Numbered from the stretch's first letter, positions 36,227 through 47,621 are shown. The stretch is DNA of 64,000 nucleotides from Echinarachnius parma (GCA_037951105.1 JBAMJV010001394.1:151893-215892), one strand, 5' to 3'. Notes: a model not told the origin generated them from the letters alone. Numbers and translations are program-made.

Positions 36227-36298
36227 GTCCCCGTGGCCTAGTGGTTAAGGCATCGGCGTTCCAAGCCGGAGACCCAGGTTCGAGTCCTGGCGGAGACC
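36227..36298 (+). tRNA. tRNA(TCC), array unit P50
   Basis: As P2, no notable change. Confidence 0.85.
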
Positions 36299-36632
36299 AA
36301 TTTTTCGACCAGTGCCTTTTTTCATTTGGCGGATTAAAAGGAGGAACATTGCTTATTAAGCTACGCCTACTATTATTCTTCCTTCTTAATCATTTATGAT
36401 TACACCTTGCAATTATTTATATATTGGAAGAAACCGAAGCTGTATGTATTAGTTTACTTCTCGCTTATATATATATATGTTCTAACTAATACTTGAATCA
36501 CTTTATTGTGATCCAGCTGAAGTAAAAGGCGGCTTGCATTGTTCGTAACTCCTTCCCCATGAATACTTGAGCACAAAGGGCCGATAGATTGGCTTGCCAA
36601 TGACCTGAACTGGATCTGTCTTCAATCACACG

Positions 36633-36704
36633 GTCCCCGTGGCCTAGTGGTTAAGGCATCGGCGTTCCAAGCCGGAGACCCAGGTTCGAGTCCTGGCGGA
36701 GACC
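36633..36704 (+). tRNA. tRNA(TCC), array unit P51
   Basis: As P2; the spacer after it has CACAAATGGCCG. Confidence 0.85.
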
Positions 36705-37038
36705 AATTTTTCGACCAGTGCCTTTTTTCATTTGGCGGATTAAAAGGAGGAACATTGCTTATTAAGCTACGCCTACTATTATTCTTCCTTCTTAATCATT
36801 TATGATTACACCTTGCAATTATTTATATATTGGAAGAAACCGAAGCTGTATGTATTAGTTTACTTCTCGCTTATATATATATATGTTCTAACTAATACTT
36901 GAATCACTTTATTGTGATCCAGCTGAAGTAAAAGGCGGCTTGCATTGTTCGTAACTCCTTCCCCATGAATACTTGAGCACAAATGGCCGATAGATTGGCT
37001 TGCCAATGACCTGAACTGGATCTGTCTTCAATCACACG

Positions 37039-37110
37039 GTCCCCGTGGCCTAGTGGTTAAGGCATCGGCGTTCCAAGCCGGAGACCCAGGTTCGAGTCCT
37101 GGCGGAGACC
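37039..37110 (+). tRNA. tRNA(TCC), array unit P52
   Basis: As P2; spacer GGAAGAACA with AAGCCACGCC; opens a seven-unit block repeated from P59. Confidence 0.85.
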
Positions 37111-37444
37111 AATTTTTCGACCAGTGCCTTTTTTCATTTGGCGGATTAAAAGGAAGAACATTGCTTATTAAGCCACGCCTACTATTATTCTTCCTTCTTA
37201 ATCATTTATGATTACACCTTGCAATTATTTATATATTGGAAGAAACCGAAGCTGTATGTATTAGTTTACTTCTCGCTTATATATATATATGTTCTAACTA
37301 ATACTTGAATCACTTTATTGTGATCCAGCTGAAGTAAAAGGCGGCTTGCATTGTTCGTAACTCCTTCCCCATGAATACTTGAGCACAAAGGGCCGATAGA
37401 TTGGCTTGCCAATGACCTGAACTGGATCTGTCTTCAATCACACG

Positions 37445-37516
37445 GTCCCCGTGGCCTAGTGGTTAAGGCATCGGCGTTCCAAGCCGGAGACCCAGGTTCG
37501 AGTCCTGGCGGAGACT
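37445..37516 (+). tRNA. tRNA(TCC), array unit P53, T at discriminator
   Basis: GAGACTAATTTTT as in P30, but without the leader variant, so from a different lineage. Confidence 0.82.
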
Positions 37517-37850
37517 AATTTTTCGACCAGTGCCTTTTTTCATTTGGCGGATTAAAAGGAGGAACATTGCTTATTAAGCTACGCCTACTATTATTCTTCC
37601 TTCTTAATCATTTATGATTACACCTTGCAATTATTTATATATTGGAAGAAACCGAAGCTGTATGTATTAGTTTACTTCTCGCTTATATATATATATGTTC
37701 TAACTAATACTTGAATCACTTTATTGTGATCCAGCTGAAGTAAAAGGCGGCTTGCATTGTTCGTAACTCCTTCCCCATGAATACTTGAGCACAAAGGGCC
37801 GATAGATTGGCTTGCCAATGACCTGAACTGGATCTGTCTTCAATCACACG

Positions 37851-37922
37851 GTCCCCGTGGCCTAGTGGTTAAGGCATCGGCGTTCCAAGCCGGAGACCCA
37901 GGTTCGAGTCCTGGCGGAGACC
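37851..37922 (+). tRNA. tRNA(TCC), array unit P54
   Basis: As P2; AAGCCACGCC spacer (alternates with the common form from here on). Confidence 0.85.
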
Positions 37923-38256
37923 AATTTTTCGACCAGTGCCTTTTTTCATTTGGCGGATTAAAAGGAGGAACATTGCTTATTAAGCCACGCCTACTATTAT
38001 TCTTCCTTCTTAATCATTTATGATTACACCTTGCAATTATTTATATATTGGAAGAAACCGAAGCTGTATGTATTAGTTTACTTCTCGCTTATATATATAT
38101 ATGTTCTAACTAATACTTGAATCACTTTATTGTGATCCAGCTGAAGTAAAAGGCGGCTTGCATTGTTCGTAACTCCTTCCCCATGAATACTTGAGCACAA
38201 AGGGCCGATAGATTGGCTTGCCAATGACCTGAACTGGATCTGTCTTCAATCACACG

Positions 38257-38328
38257 GTCCCCGTGGCCTAGTGGTTAAGGCATCGGCGTTCCAAGCCGGA
38301 GACCCAGGTTCGAGTCCTGGCGGACACC
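38257..38328 (+). tRNA. tRNA(TCC), array unit P55, extra acceptor mismatch
   Basis: The 3' acceptor reads CGGACAC, so G70 becomes C and faces C3. Probably impaired. Confidence 0.75.
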
Positions 38329-38662
38329 AATTTTTCGACCAGTGCCTTTTTTCATTTGGCGGATTAAAAGGAGGAACATTGCTTATTAAGCTACGCCTAC
38401 TATTATTCTTCCTTCTTAATCATTTATGATTACACCTTGCAATTATTTATATATTGGAAGAAACCGAAGCTGTATGTATTAGTTTACTTCTCGCTTATAT
38501 ATATATATGTTCTAACTAATACTTGAATCACTTTATTGTGATCCAGCTGAAGTAAAAGGCGGCTTGCATTGTTCGTAACTCCTTCCCCATGAATACTTGA
38601 GCACAAAGGGCCGATAGATTGGCTTGCCAATGACCTGAACTGGATCTGTCTTCAATCACACG

Positions 38663-38734
38663 GTCCCCGTGGCCTAGTGGTTAAGGCATCGGCGTTCCAA
38701 GCCGGAGACCCAGGTTCGAGTCCTGGCGGAGACC
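38663..38734 (+). tRNA. tRNA(TCC), array unit P56
   Basis: As P2; AAGCCACGCC spacer. Confidence 0.85.
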
Positions 38735-39068
38735 AATTTTTCGACCAGTGCCTTTTTTCATTTGGCGGATTAAAAGGAGGAACATTGCTTATTAAGCCAC
38801 GCCTACTATTATTCTTCCTTCTTAATCATTTATGATTACACCTTGCAATTATTTATATATTGGAAGAAACCGAAGCTGTATGTATTAGTTTACTTCTCGC
38901 TTATATATATATATGTTCTAACTAATACTTGAATCACTTTATTGTGATCCAGCTGAAGTAAAAGGCGGCTTGCATTGTTCGTAACTCCTTCCCCATGAAT
39001 ACTTGAGCACAAAGGGCCGATAGATTGGCTTGCCAATGACCTGAACTGGATCTGTCTTCAATCACACG

Positions 39069-39140
39069 GTCCCCGTGGCCTAGTGGTTAAGGCATCGGCG
39101 TTCCAAGCCGGAGACCCAGGTTCGAGTCCTGGCGGAGACC
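39069..39140 (+). tRNA. tRNA(TCC), array unit P57
   Basis: As P2, common spacer. Confidence 0.85.
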
Positions 39141-39474
39141 AATTTTTCGACCAGTGCCTTTTTTCATTTGGCGGATTAAAAGGAGGAACATTGCTTATTA
39201 AGCTACGCCTACTATTATTCTTCCTTCTTAATCATTTATGATTACACCTTGCAATTATTTATATATTGGAAGAAACCGAAGCTGTATGTATTAGTTTACT
39301 TCTCGCTTATATATATATATGTTCTAACTAATACTTGAATCACTTTATTGTGATCCAGCTGAAGTAAAAGGCGGCTTGCATTGTTCGTAACTCCTTCCCC
39401 ATGAATACTTGAGCACAAAGGGCCGATAGATTGGCTTGCCAATGACCTGAACTGGATCTGTCTTCAATCACACG

Positions 39475-39546
39475 GTCCCCGTGGCCTAGTGGTTAAGGCA
39501 TCGGCGTTCCAAGCCGGAGACCCAGGTTCGAGTCCTGGCGGAGACC
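39475..39546 (+). tRNA. tRNA(TCC), array unit P58
   Basis: As P2, common spacer; ends the P52-P58 block. Confidence 0.85.
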
Positions 39547-39880
39547 AATTTTTCGACCAGTGCCTTTTTTCATTTGGCGGATTAAAAGGAGGAACATTGC
39601 TTATTAAGCTACGCCTACTATTATTCTTCCTTCTTAATCATTTATGATTACACCTTGCAATTATTTATATATTGGAAGAAACCGAAGCTGTATGTATTAG
39701 TTTACTTCTCGCTTATATATATATATGTTCTAACTAATACTTGAATCACTTTATTGTGATCCAGCTGAAGTAAAAGGCGGCTTGCATTGTTCGTAACTCC
39801 TTCCCCATGAATACTTGAGCACAAAGGGCCGATAGATTGGCTTGCCAATGACCTGAACTGGATCTGTCTTCAATCACACG

Positions 39881-39952
39881 GTCCCCGTGGCCTAGTGGTT
39901 AAGGCATCGGCGTTCCAAGCCGGAGACCCAGGTTCGAGTCCTGGCGGAGACC
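39881..39952 (+). tRNA. tRNA(TCC), array unit P59
   Basis: As P2; counterpart of P52 exactly 2842 bp away (GGAAGAACA, AAGCCACGCC). Confidence 0.85.
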
Positions 39953-40286
39953 AATTTTTCGACCAGTGCCTTTTTTCATTTGGCGGATTAAAAGGAAGAA
40001 CATTGCTTATTAAGCCACGCCTACTATTATTCTTCCTTCTTAATCATTTATGATTACACCTTGCAATTATTTATATATTGGAAGAAACCGAAGCTGTATG
40101 TATTAGTTTACTTCTCGCTTATATATATATATGTTCTAACTAATACTTGAATCACTTTATTGTGATCCAGCTGAAGTAAAAGGCGGCTTGCATTGTTCGT
40201 AACTCCTTCCCCATGAATACTTGAGCACAAAGGGCCGATAGATTGGCTTGCCAATGACCTGAACTGGATCTGTCTTCAATCACACG

Positions 40287-40358
40287 GTCCCCGTGGCCTA
40301 GTGGTTAAGGCATCGGCGTTCCAAGCCGGAGACCCAGGTTCGAGTCCTGGCGGAGACT
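40287..40358 (+). tRNA. tRNA(TCC), array unit P60, T at discriminator
   Basis: Counterpart of P53, 2842 bp away. Confidence 0.82.
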
Positions 40359-40692
40359 AATTTTTCGACCAGTGCCTTTTTTCATTTGGCGGATTAAAAG
40401 GAGGAACATTGCTTATTAAGCTACGCCTACTATTATTCTTCCTTCTTAATCATTTATGATTACACCTTGCAATTATTTATATATTGGAAGAAACCGAAGC
40501 TGTATGTATTAGTTTACTTCTCGCTTATATATATATATGTTCTAACTAATACTTGAATCACTTTATTGTGATCCAGCTGAAGTAAAAGGCGGCTTGCATT
40601 GTTCGTAACTCCTTCCCCATGAATACTTGAGCACAAAGGGCCGATAGATTGGCTTGCCAATGACCTGAACTGGATCTGTCTTCAATCACACG

Positions 40693-40764
40693 GTCCCCGT
40701 GGCCTAGTGGTTAAGGCATCGGCGTTCCAAGCCGGAGACCCAGGTTCGAGTCCTGGCGGAGACC
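40693..40764 (+). tRNA. tRNA(TCC), array unit P61
   Basis: As P2; AAGCCACGCC spacer. Confidence 0.85.
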
Positions 40765-41098
40765 AATTTTTCGACCAGTGCCTTTTTTCATTTGGCGGAT
40801 TAAAAGGAGGAACATTGCTTATTAAGCCACGCCTACTATTATTCTTCCTTCTTAATCATTTATGATTACACCTTGCAATTATTTATATATTGGAAGAAAC
40901 CGAAGCTGTATGTATTAGTTTACTTCTCGCTTATATATATATATGTTCTAACTAATACTTGAATCACTTTATTGTGATCCAGCTGAAGTAAAAGGCGGCT
41001 TGCATTGTTCGTAACTCCTTCCCCATGAATACTTGAGCACAAAGGGCCGATAGATTGGCTTGCCAATGACCTGAACTGGATCTGTCTTCAATCACACG

Positions 41099-41170
41099 GT
41101 CCCCGTGGCCTAGTGGTTAAGGCATCGGCGTTCCAAGCCGGAGACCCAGGTTCGAGTCCTGGCGGAGACC
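41099..41170 (+). tRNA. tRNA(TCC), array unit P62
   Basis: As P2. Counterpart of P55 but without its acceptor change. Confidence 0.85.
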
Positions 41171-41504
41171 AATTTTTCGACCAGTGCCTTTTTTCATTTG
41201 GCGGATTAAAAGGAGGAACATTGCTTATTAAGCTACGCCTACTATTATTCTTCCTTCTTAATCATTTATGATTACACCTTGCAATTATTTATATATTGGA
41301 AGAAACCGAAGCTGTATGTATTAGTTTACTTCTCGCTTATATATATATATGTTCTAACTAATACTTGAATCACTTTATTGTGATCCAGCTGAAGTAAAAG
41401 GCGGCTTGCATTGTTCGTAACTCCTTCCCCATGAATACTTGAGCACAAAGGGCCGATAGATTGGCTTGCCAATGACCTGAACTGGATCTGTCTTCAATCA
41501 CACG

Positions 41505-41576
41505 GTCCCCGTGGCCTAGTGGTTAAGGCATCGGCGTTCCAAGCCGGAGACCCAGGTTCGAGTCCTGGCGGAGACC
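41505..41576 (+). tRNA. tRNA(TCC), array unit P63
   Basis: As P2; AAGCCACGCC spacer. Confidence 0.85.
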
Positions 41577-41910
41577 AATTTTTCGACCAGTGCCTTTTTT
41601 CATTTGGCGGATTAAAAGGAGGAACATTGCTTATTAAGCCACGCCTACTATTATTCTTCCTTCTTAATCATTTATGATTACACCTTGCAATTATTTATAT
41701 ATTGGAAGAAACCGAAGCTGTATGTATTAGTTTACTTCTCGCTTATATATATATATGTTCTAACTAATACTTGAATCACTTTATTGTGATCCAGCTGAAG
41801 TAAAAGGCGGCTTGCATTGTTCGTAACTCCTTCCCCATGAATACTTGAGCACAAAGGGCCGATAGATTGGCTTGCCAATGACCTGAACTGGATCTGTCTT
41901 CAATCACACG

Positions 41911-41982
41911 GTCCCCGTGGCCTAGTGGTTAAGGCATCGGCGTTCCAAGCCGGAGACCCAGGTTCGAGTCCTGGCGGAGACC
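41911..41982 (+). tRNA. tRNA(TCC), array unit P64
   Basis: As P2, common spacer. Confidence 0.85.
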
Positions 41983-42316
41983 AATTTTTCGACCAGTGCC
42001 TTTTTTCATTTGGCGGATTAAAAGGAGGAACATTGCTTATTAAGCTACGCCTACTATTATTCTTCCTTCTTAATCATTTATGATTACACCTTGCAATTAT
42101 TTATATATTGGAAGAAACCGAAGCTGTATGTATTAGTTTACTTCTCGCTTATATATATATATGTTCTAACTAATACTTGAATCACTTTATTGTGATCCAG
42201 CTGAAGTAAAAGGCGGCTTGCATTGTTCGTAACTCCTTCCCCATGAATACTTGAGCACAAAGGGCCGATAGATTGGCTTGCCAATGACCTGAACTGGATC
42301 TGTCTTCAATCACACG

Positions 42317-42388
42317 GTCCCCGTGGCCTAGTGATTAAGGCATCGGCGTTCCAAGCCGGAGACCCAGGTTCGAGTCCTGGCGGAGACC
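42317..42388 (+). tRNA. tRNA(TCC), array unit P65, G19 lost
   Basis: Box A reads AGTGATTAAGG: the conserved G19 is A, which should weaken both the D-loop/T-loop contact and Pol III box A. Confidence 0.75.
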
Positions 42389-42722
42389 AATTTTTCGACC
42401 AGTGCCTTTTTTCATTTGGCGGATTAAAAGGAGGAACATTGCTTATTAAGCCACGCCTACTATTATTCTTCCTTCTTAATCATTTATGATTACACCTTGC
42501 AATTATTTATATATTGGAAGAAACCGAAGCTGTATGTATTAGTTTACTTCTCGCTTATATATATATATGTTCTAACTAATACTTGAATCACTTTATTGTG
42601 ATCCAGCTGAAGTAAAAGGCGGCTTGCATTGTTCGTAACTCCTTCCCCATGAATACTTGAGCACAAAGGGCCGATAGATTGGCTTGCCAATGACCTGAAC
42701 TGGATCTGTCTTCAATCACACG

Positions 42723-42794
42723 GTCCCCGTGGCCTAGTGGTTAAGGCATCGGCGTTCCAAGCCAGAGACCCAGGTTCGAGTCCTGGCGGAGACC
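42723..42794 (+). tRNA. tRNA(TCC), array unit P66
   Basis: GCCAG in the anticodon stem as in P1, and the 10-bp spacer deletion. Confidence 0.8.
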
Positions 42795-43118
42795 AATTTT
42801 TCGACCAGTGCCTTTTTTCATTTGGCGGATTAAAAGGAGGAACATTGCTTATTAACTATTATTCTTCCTTCTTAATCATTTATGATTACACCTTGCAATT
42901 ATTTATATATTGGAAGAAACCGAAGCTGTATGTATTAGTTTACTTCTCGCTTATATATATATATGTTCTAACTAATACTTGAATCACTTTATTGTGATCC
43001 AGCTGAAGTAAAAGGCGGCTTGCATTGTTCGTAACTCCTTCCCCATGAATACTTGAGCACAAAGGGCCGATAGATTGGCTTGCCAATGACCTGAACTGGA
43101 TCTGTCTTCAATCACACG

Positions 43119-43190
43119 GTCCCCGTGGCCTAGTGGTTAAGGCATCGGCGTTCCAAGCCGGAGACCCAGGTTCGAGTCCTGGCGGAGACC
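43119..43190 (+). tRNA. tRNA(TCC), array unit P67, last copy
   Basis: tRNA as P2; the final spacer has GCTGTGTGTATT and the array stops in the TA tract near 43370. Confidence 0.85.
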
Positions 43191-43370
43191 AATTTTTCGA
43201 CCAGTGCCTTTTTTCATTTGGCGGATTAAAAGGAGGAACATTGCTTATTAAGCTACGCCTACTATTATTCTTCCTTCTTAATCATTTATGATTACACCTT
43301 GCAATTATTTATATATTGGAAGAAACCGAAGCTGTGTGTATTAGTTTACTTCTCGCTTATATATATATAT

Positions 43371-44609
43371 AATTATATATATATTTACAAAAAGGTCTGA
43401 AAAGCACTTATTACATAATAGTGTATTGACAAGTTCAACTATTTTCTCAAAGTCTTACTCAAAATTAATGGACGAATACAACAAGCACGGATAAGTAAAT
43501 TAGAGCATGCATAAAGTGATTTTGACAATGCAGACTTCACACCACACGATATATTTTGTTTTTATGTTCTTACATTCTCAGATGACATAGTTCCTGTATA
43601 AGATAGCAAAATGAAAAACATCAACAATGAAACGTTATCATGCATGAACACAAATGAAGACCATTTTCCCAAATTCGAGATAATTGTGATTGAACCAAGT
43701 AATTTTACCTGTATTTCTATTGCTCCTTTTGCTTTAAATGTAGGTGATAAAAATGGATTATAAAGTATGCAATAACATCGAGTAATAGAAGAAGAATGAG
43801 AAGCTATGAATTTCAAGTCGACGGGTCGCGGATGGGGTGGGGTGCATGGTGTCACCGTGGTTGGTGGTTGGCGTCCAGGTTTAGTTGTCATTGCATTAGT
43901 CGTACAAGCGGGGGGGGGGGGGGGGGGCTGACCGTGTCTGAGGTACTTTTTTAGTTGTGCAAATGGGGAGGGGGTGGCGTGTGACCGAGAACACTGGTTT
44001 AGTTCTGCAATAAGATACAACAAAATCCTGGGGATTTTACATTGTTTGACCCACACTATGTTCATTGGTGGATTGGCACCAACGAGGACACAGCTAAGCT
44101 TGTTAGGAGGAGGAGAAGAAGAAACGTAACGAGAAGAAGAAGAAAAGGCCAGAATAAAATCGGGAAGGAAACAATCTAGGGAAATGGTGTAATATTAAGA
44201 CCTCAAAATGGGAGGAGTCAGAGGTGGGTGCGAAGTTGAAATGGACGTATATAGGAAGCAAGGTCAGCAGGCGAGTACAACCGAGTAGTTTGGAGTCTCA
44301 AAATACATCGTATATACAAATAACATGTATTGGGCAGTCTTGATCTGGTCATTATCAAATTTGTTTCTTCATTTTTGTAAAAACCTTTTTTTAAAGAAAA
44401 GATGCAAATCTAGAATGTGTCAGCCAGTAAAAGCAAACTTGCTGATTGACTTGCGGGTAATCGGGTACTACAACTTATACTAAATAGTATACCAATGGCA
44501 ACTGGATATATTATTCCTCTTCTTGGACAAATTTCGTTAACATAATTAATTACAACGGACGATCATATCAAAGAAAATATTCACGTTGCAAATAAGATAA
44601 GATACATAC
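43371..44609. other. Intron of the receptor gene, no coding supported
   Basis: Contains an 18-nt poly-G run (43910-43927) and a purine-rich GAAGAAG stretch near 44105-44150. A minus-strand frame at 43562-44065 (167 codons) is Pro/Thr-rich only because it crosses the G run; no domain was recognised. Confidence 0.45.
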
Positions 44610-44724
44610 CGGGTTTGTTTCCTCCAAATCATAAAGACAACGACGACAATAAGCAAAGGAAGGACGATGACGGTGGCAATGACGATAAGAGCAATTAACC
44701 AACCTGTAAGACGGTTTCCTTCGT
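44610..44724 (-). CDS. Transmembrane exon of the receptor gene
   Basis: A 115-nt exon between acceptor TCTCACAG (ending 44725) and donor CG|GTATGT (44609). It enters in phase 1 and leaves in phase 2. It encodes EGNRLT, then about 27 hydrophobic residues (GWLIALIV...VVFMIW), then the basic stop-transfer RKQTR. This is a single-pass segment with the basic side on the 3' side, so the protein is type I with its C-terminus in the cytoplasm. The phase-2 donor joins the cytoplasmic exon at 9593 exactly and restores an arginine codon. That intron is 35,016 bp and contains the whole tRNA array. Confidence 0.75.
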
Positions 44725-45737
44725 CTGTGAGATGAAAAATAGACTGAACAATTATCAATAAACAAGTATAAGTAATAAACCCGACATGTTACTTTTATTT
44801 ATACATATTTAGATTATTACTGTCTGCAACATTCAGTAATTAATCGATTTCTCTTGTTTGTATTTGTTTACCCTCATCATAGGCCAGAACTCGATAATGA
44901 ATATAAAGTAAAATGTTTGTTTTGCATTATTTTAAAATTCACATTGCAATTAATATTTTATCAATTAGGAAAACATAGTTTTGAATGTACTCTGAACTGG
45001 CGGGATGACCGTCCAAGGCCAGCCATGTGCAAAATATTTTATCGTACATGTAAATATATTTCGCCTAAACTTTACAGATTATGTCTCAGTCGAACATCGC
45101 CGTAAGTGCCACGTAAAGCAAATTTAGAACGACTAATGTACGGCGCCGTAAACATCCAGTAATACGCGGCCTCGTGAGGCCACGGAAGAGCCACTGGAGG
45201 GGGGGGGGGGGGGGGGGGGGGTTGTAGGTGGGCACAAAGAAATCGTGCTTGTAGAATATCAAAATGGACAAAGTGAAGTAAATCGGCCAAAATCATGTCA
45301 TATTTTCCCCATCTTATACATGTAAGGCTCAAATCATGTAATTTTAACGTAACTGCAATAATTTGTTGTCATCTAAAAGGTGCAGACCCCCTTTTGCTCT
45401 CCAGTCGATAACCTTTGGCCCCTCATTAAATATTTAGCCCCCTGTGCATCCCCCACTGGAAAACCCCTAGTTAGGCCACTGCCATTCATCTCACAAAATG
45501 ATCTGCGAATATTAACGCAATTGAATATTTCACAAAGAATAAATGTATTTGGTGAAAAGAATACATAAAATAATCATCACATTATGAGGCGCTGTTTGAT
45601 GAAAAGAGCTGGGGAAACTGCAATTATGAACAAGTGTATCATAAATGTATCTACAGTAATTGCTGAAATGCAATTTACATGTAGATATAAGGTGGTAGTT
45701 TGAGCATTTAAGGGAAAGCCAACATTTGTAATCCTAC
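44725..45737. other. Intron with poly-G run
   Basis: Holds a 23-nt G run at 45199-45221. No RNA gene or coding exon seen. Confidence 0.4.
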
Positions 45738-45770
45738 CTGTTCTACCAGTACTGATTTTTATACTATTTC
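45738..45770 (-). CDS. Small stalk exon of the receptor gene (33 nt)
   Basis: Flanked by acceptor GATCCTTTCAG and donor ACAG|GTAGGA. Phase 1 in and out, 11 codons, encoding NSIKISTGRT between split codons. It has the same phase as its neighbours, so it can be included or skipped without changing frame. The size makes chance possible; the phase match and splice sites are the only support. Confidence 0.5.
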
Positions 45771-47585
45771 CTGAAAGGATCAACATTTCCTTTATATGAG
45801 TATAACATCGGCGTCAATCACGGGGGAGGGGGGGGGGGGGGGGGGGGGGATATATCCCCCAATATTTCAGGTGGGGTGGATGGCCTGTATTATCATCCCC
45901 CCCCCCAATATTTGGGGTTCAGAAATATATAATAACATTAAAACTAAGGAGCAAAACTAAAGCATGCATTACTATAGTCTTCTTTAAACTACTTGTTGAT
46001 AATACTAAACTACCCAAATCCCAAATCATTTAAACAAAATTTGAACGGCTGGTTCAAAATTATCTAATAAGTGTGGGGCCCCACATTGATTATAAATGGC
46101 TATGTTTATGGATATTTCTAGCCGTTTCTGAACCGATTTTAATCAAATAAAATGTATTCTGTCATTAAAATGTTATGCTCTTTCAAATTTTACTCATTTT
46201 TCTATTATCTCACAACAAATAATTTTATGTAGCGCCCTCTCTACCAAAACTCAACTATCCCTTTAATGAATTCGATTGAAAAAAGTGTCAAATTGAGCGG
46301 GAAAACCTATTACAAATCCCAAAGCTTCCGGAGGGCTTTGCCCCCTGGACCCCCAATAAGCTTTCCAATGTGGATATCCTTTGACTTATTCTATTCAGGG
46401 TTCCATCAGAATGATTACAATCGACAGTATTTATGTATCAGGCTAAACTTCATCCATACAGTGCCCTCATCATAATAGGATGCTTGCAAAGTGCACTAAA
46501 TAATCTTCAATTCTCTAAACAGCTAAATCAAAAGCCAATTAACTAAAAGATAGTCAACTCTATATTTACATATAGACAAAATCTTTATATCTGGATATTA
46601 CAAATCCCAAAGCTTCCGGGGGCTCTGCCCCCTGGACCCCCAATAAGCTTCTCAATGTGGGTATCCCATGACTGACGCTATTCAGGGTTCCATCAGAATG
46701 CTTGCAATATACGTATCTACGCCTAAGTTCATATTGGACAAAATTAGCTCATAACATGATGCTTGCAATGCGTACTTTCCGGAAACTGGACTTGGGCTTT
46801 AATAATATTCTAAACAGCTGAATTAAATCAAAAGCTTTGGGGCCCCTAATCCCCCACCATCAACAATAACAATCCGGGCACGCTACTGGGTTGTCGCTTC
46901 GCTCCCTCGCCAGAGATGGTCAAAATGACGAATCATCCACCCCAATGGCGAGAAGAAATCGACGCCCTTGGAGTATAACAACTAATGATTTATATAATAA
47001 TATATATAACTAATATCTATCTGTGCAAATAATAATAAATGATGTATTCAACAAAGCAGAAAGAAACAAAGCAAGATCGACAATTTGTTACTTACAACAA
47101 TACATACATTATAGAGTAGAATGTGAAAACCCTATATTGTACCATCAGAAGAGAGTAAATAAACAAACAAATTGAAATAATAAAAATAAATCTAAGATTG
47201 TTCCGTGTGAGGAAATAAAATAGCTATACAAACTGTTAGTACCGTTAATATTCATGAAGATTGTCCTTTCACCTCACACAAAAATACTATCGACGATAAT
47301 TGTAGTGGATATCGAGTTGAACATCTATAAAAAAGAATGAGATTAGTTTATTTTTAAGTGAGAAGCATGTGTTAACGACGAAAGAGCAAAGATATGAGTT
47401 GAAATGATTTTTAGAAATAAAAGAAAGTGTAATAAACAAAATTATTTCAGTCATTATGTAGAAGTATTTTGATATAAATATTTAATTGTTATGGAATTTG
47501 CATGCTAATTAAAAGGTGCCAAAGCATATCAGTGTGATATTTTTCTAATAGAAATTTTAAAAATACAATTAAAATGTCTTCATAC
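45771..47585. other. Intron: G run, local duplication and partial MITE, no exon seen
   Basis: A G run at 45828-45849. A partial family A MITE ends at 46266. Two copies of a ~100-bp sequence (AAAGCTTCCGG, GCCCCCTGGACCCCCAATAAGCTT) lie at about 46309-46420 and 46598-46700. Confidence 0.5.
46030..46266. mobile_element. TTAA-flanked MITE, family A copy 2, 5'-truncated
   Basis: Only the right half is present. It matches 57728-57961 along its length (GGCTGGTTCAAAAT, GTGGGGCCCCA, AGCGCCCTCTCTACC) and ends in CTATCCCT-TTAA. The left inverted end was not found. Confidence 0.6.
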
Positions 47586-47621
47586 CTATATAATCAGTAG
47601 GGTCTTCACCAGATGTTGTGT
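47586..47621 (-). CDS. Small stalk exon of the receptor gene (36 nt)
   Basis: Acceptor CATTATAG and donor ATAG|GTATGA, phase 1 to phase 1. Encodes TTSGEDPTDYI, an acidic, Thr/Ser-containing stretch typical of an extracellular juxtamembrane stalk. Joined straight to the transmembrane exon it reads through in frame. Confidence 0.55.
   Translation of the reverse strand, partial: TQHLVKTLLII

Larger units (their letters stand above)
13888..43370. repeat. Tandem array of ~406-bp units, each with one tRNA(TCC) gene; 71 tRNA copies
   Basis: The unit consists of the 72-nt tRNA, then AATTTTTCGACCAG, a conserved AT-rich spacer, a (TA)n tract about 155 bp upstream of the next tRNA, and a conserved leader ending CAATCACACG. 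The period is 406 bp with +/-2 steps from (TA)n length; a few units are 396 bp through a 10-bp deletion. Units differ by only a few bases by eye. Four units at the left are inverted (13888-15470); the remaining 67 run on the plus strand. Rare variants recur in blocks of six or seven units, showing duplication of groups of units. One unit is split by a MITE at 34314-34843. The array lies inside the 35-kb intron of the minus-strand receptor gene. The near-identity suggests recent expansion or homogenisation by unequal exchange. Confidence 0.97.

Noticed and set aside
13888..43370. CRISPR-like appearance of regularly spaced repeats
   Set aside because: The period is ~406 bp, the spacers are as conserved as the repeats, and each repeat is a tRNA gene with Pol III signals in a eukaryotic context.
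43562..44065. Minus-strand frame of 167 codons with a proline run
   Set aside because: The proline run comes from the poly-G tract at 43910-43927; no domain, and no splice phase matching the receptor gene.
45072..45332. Proline-rich minus-strand frames next to a G run
   Set aside because: Artefact of the 23-nt G tract; composition only.
47230..47340. Possible extra stalk exon on the minus strand after a TTTTTTATAG acceptor
   Set aside because: The phase-1 reading meets a stop codon and only an incompatible phase is open, so it does not fit the gene model.
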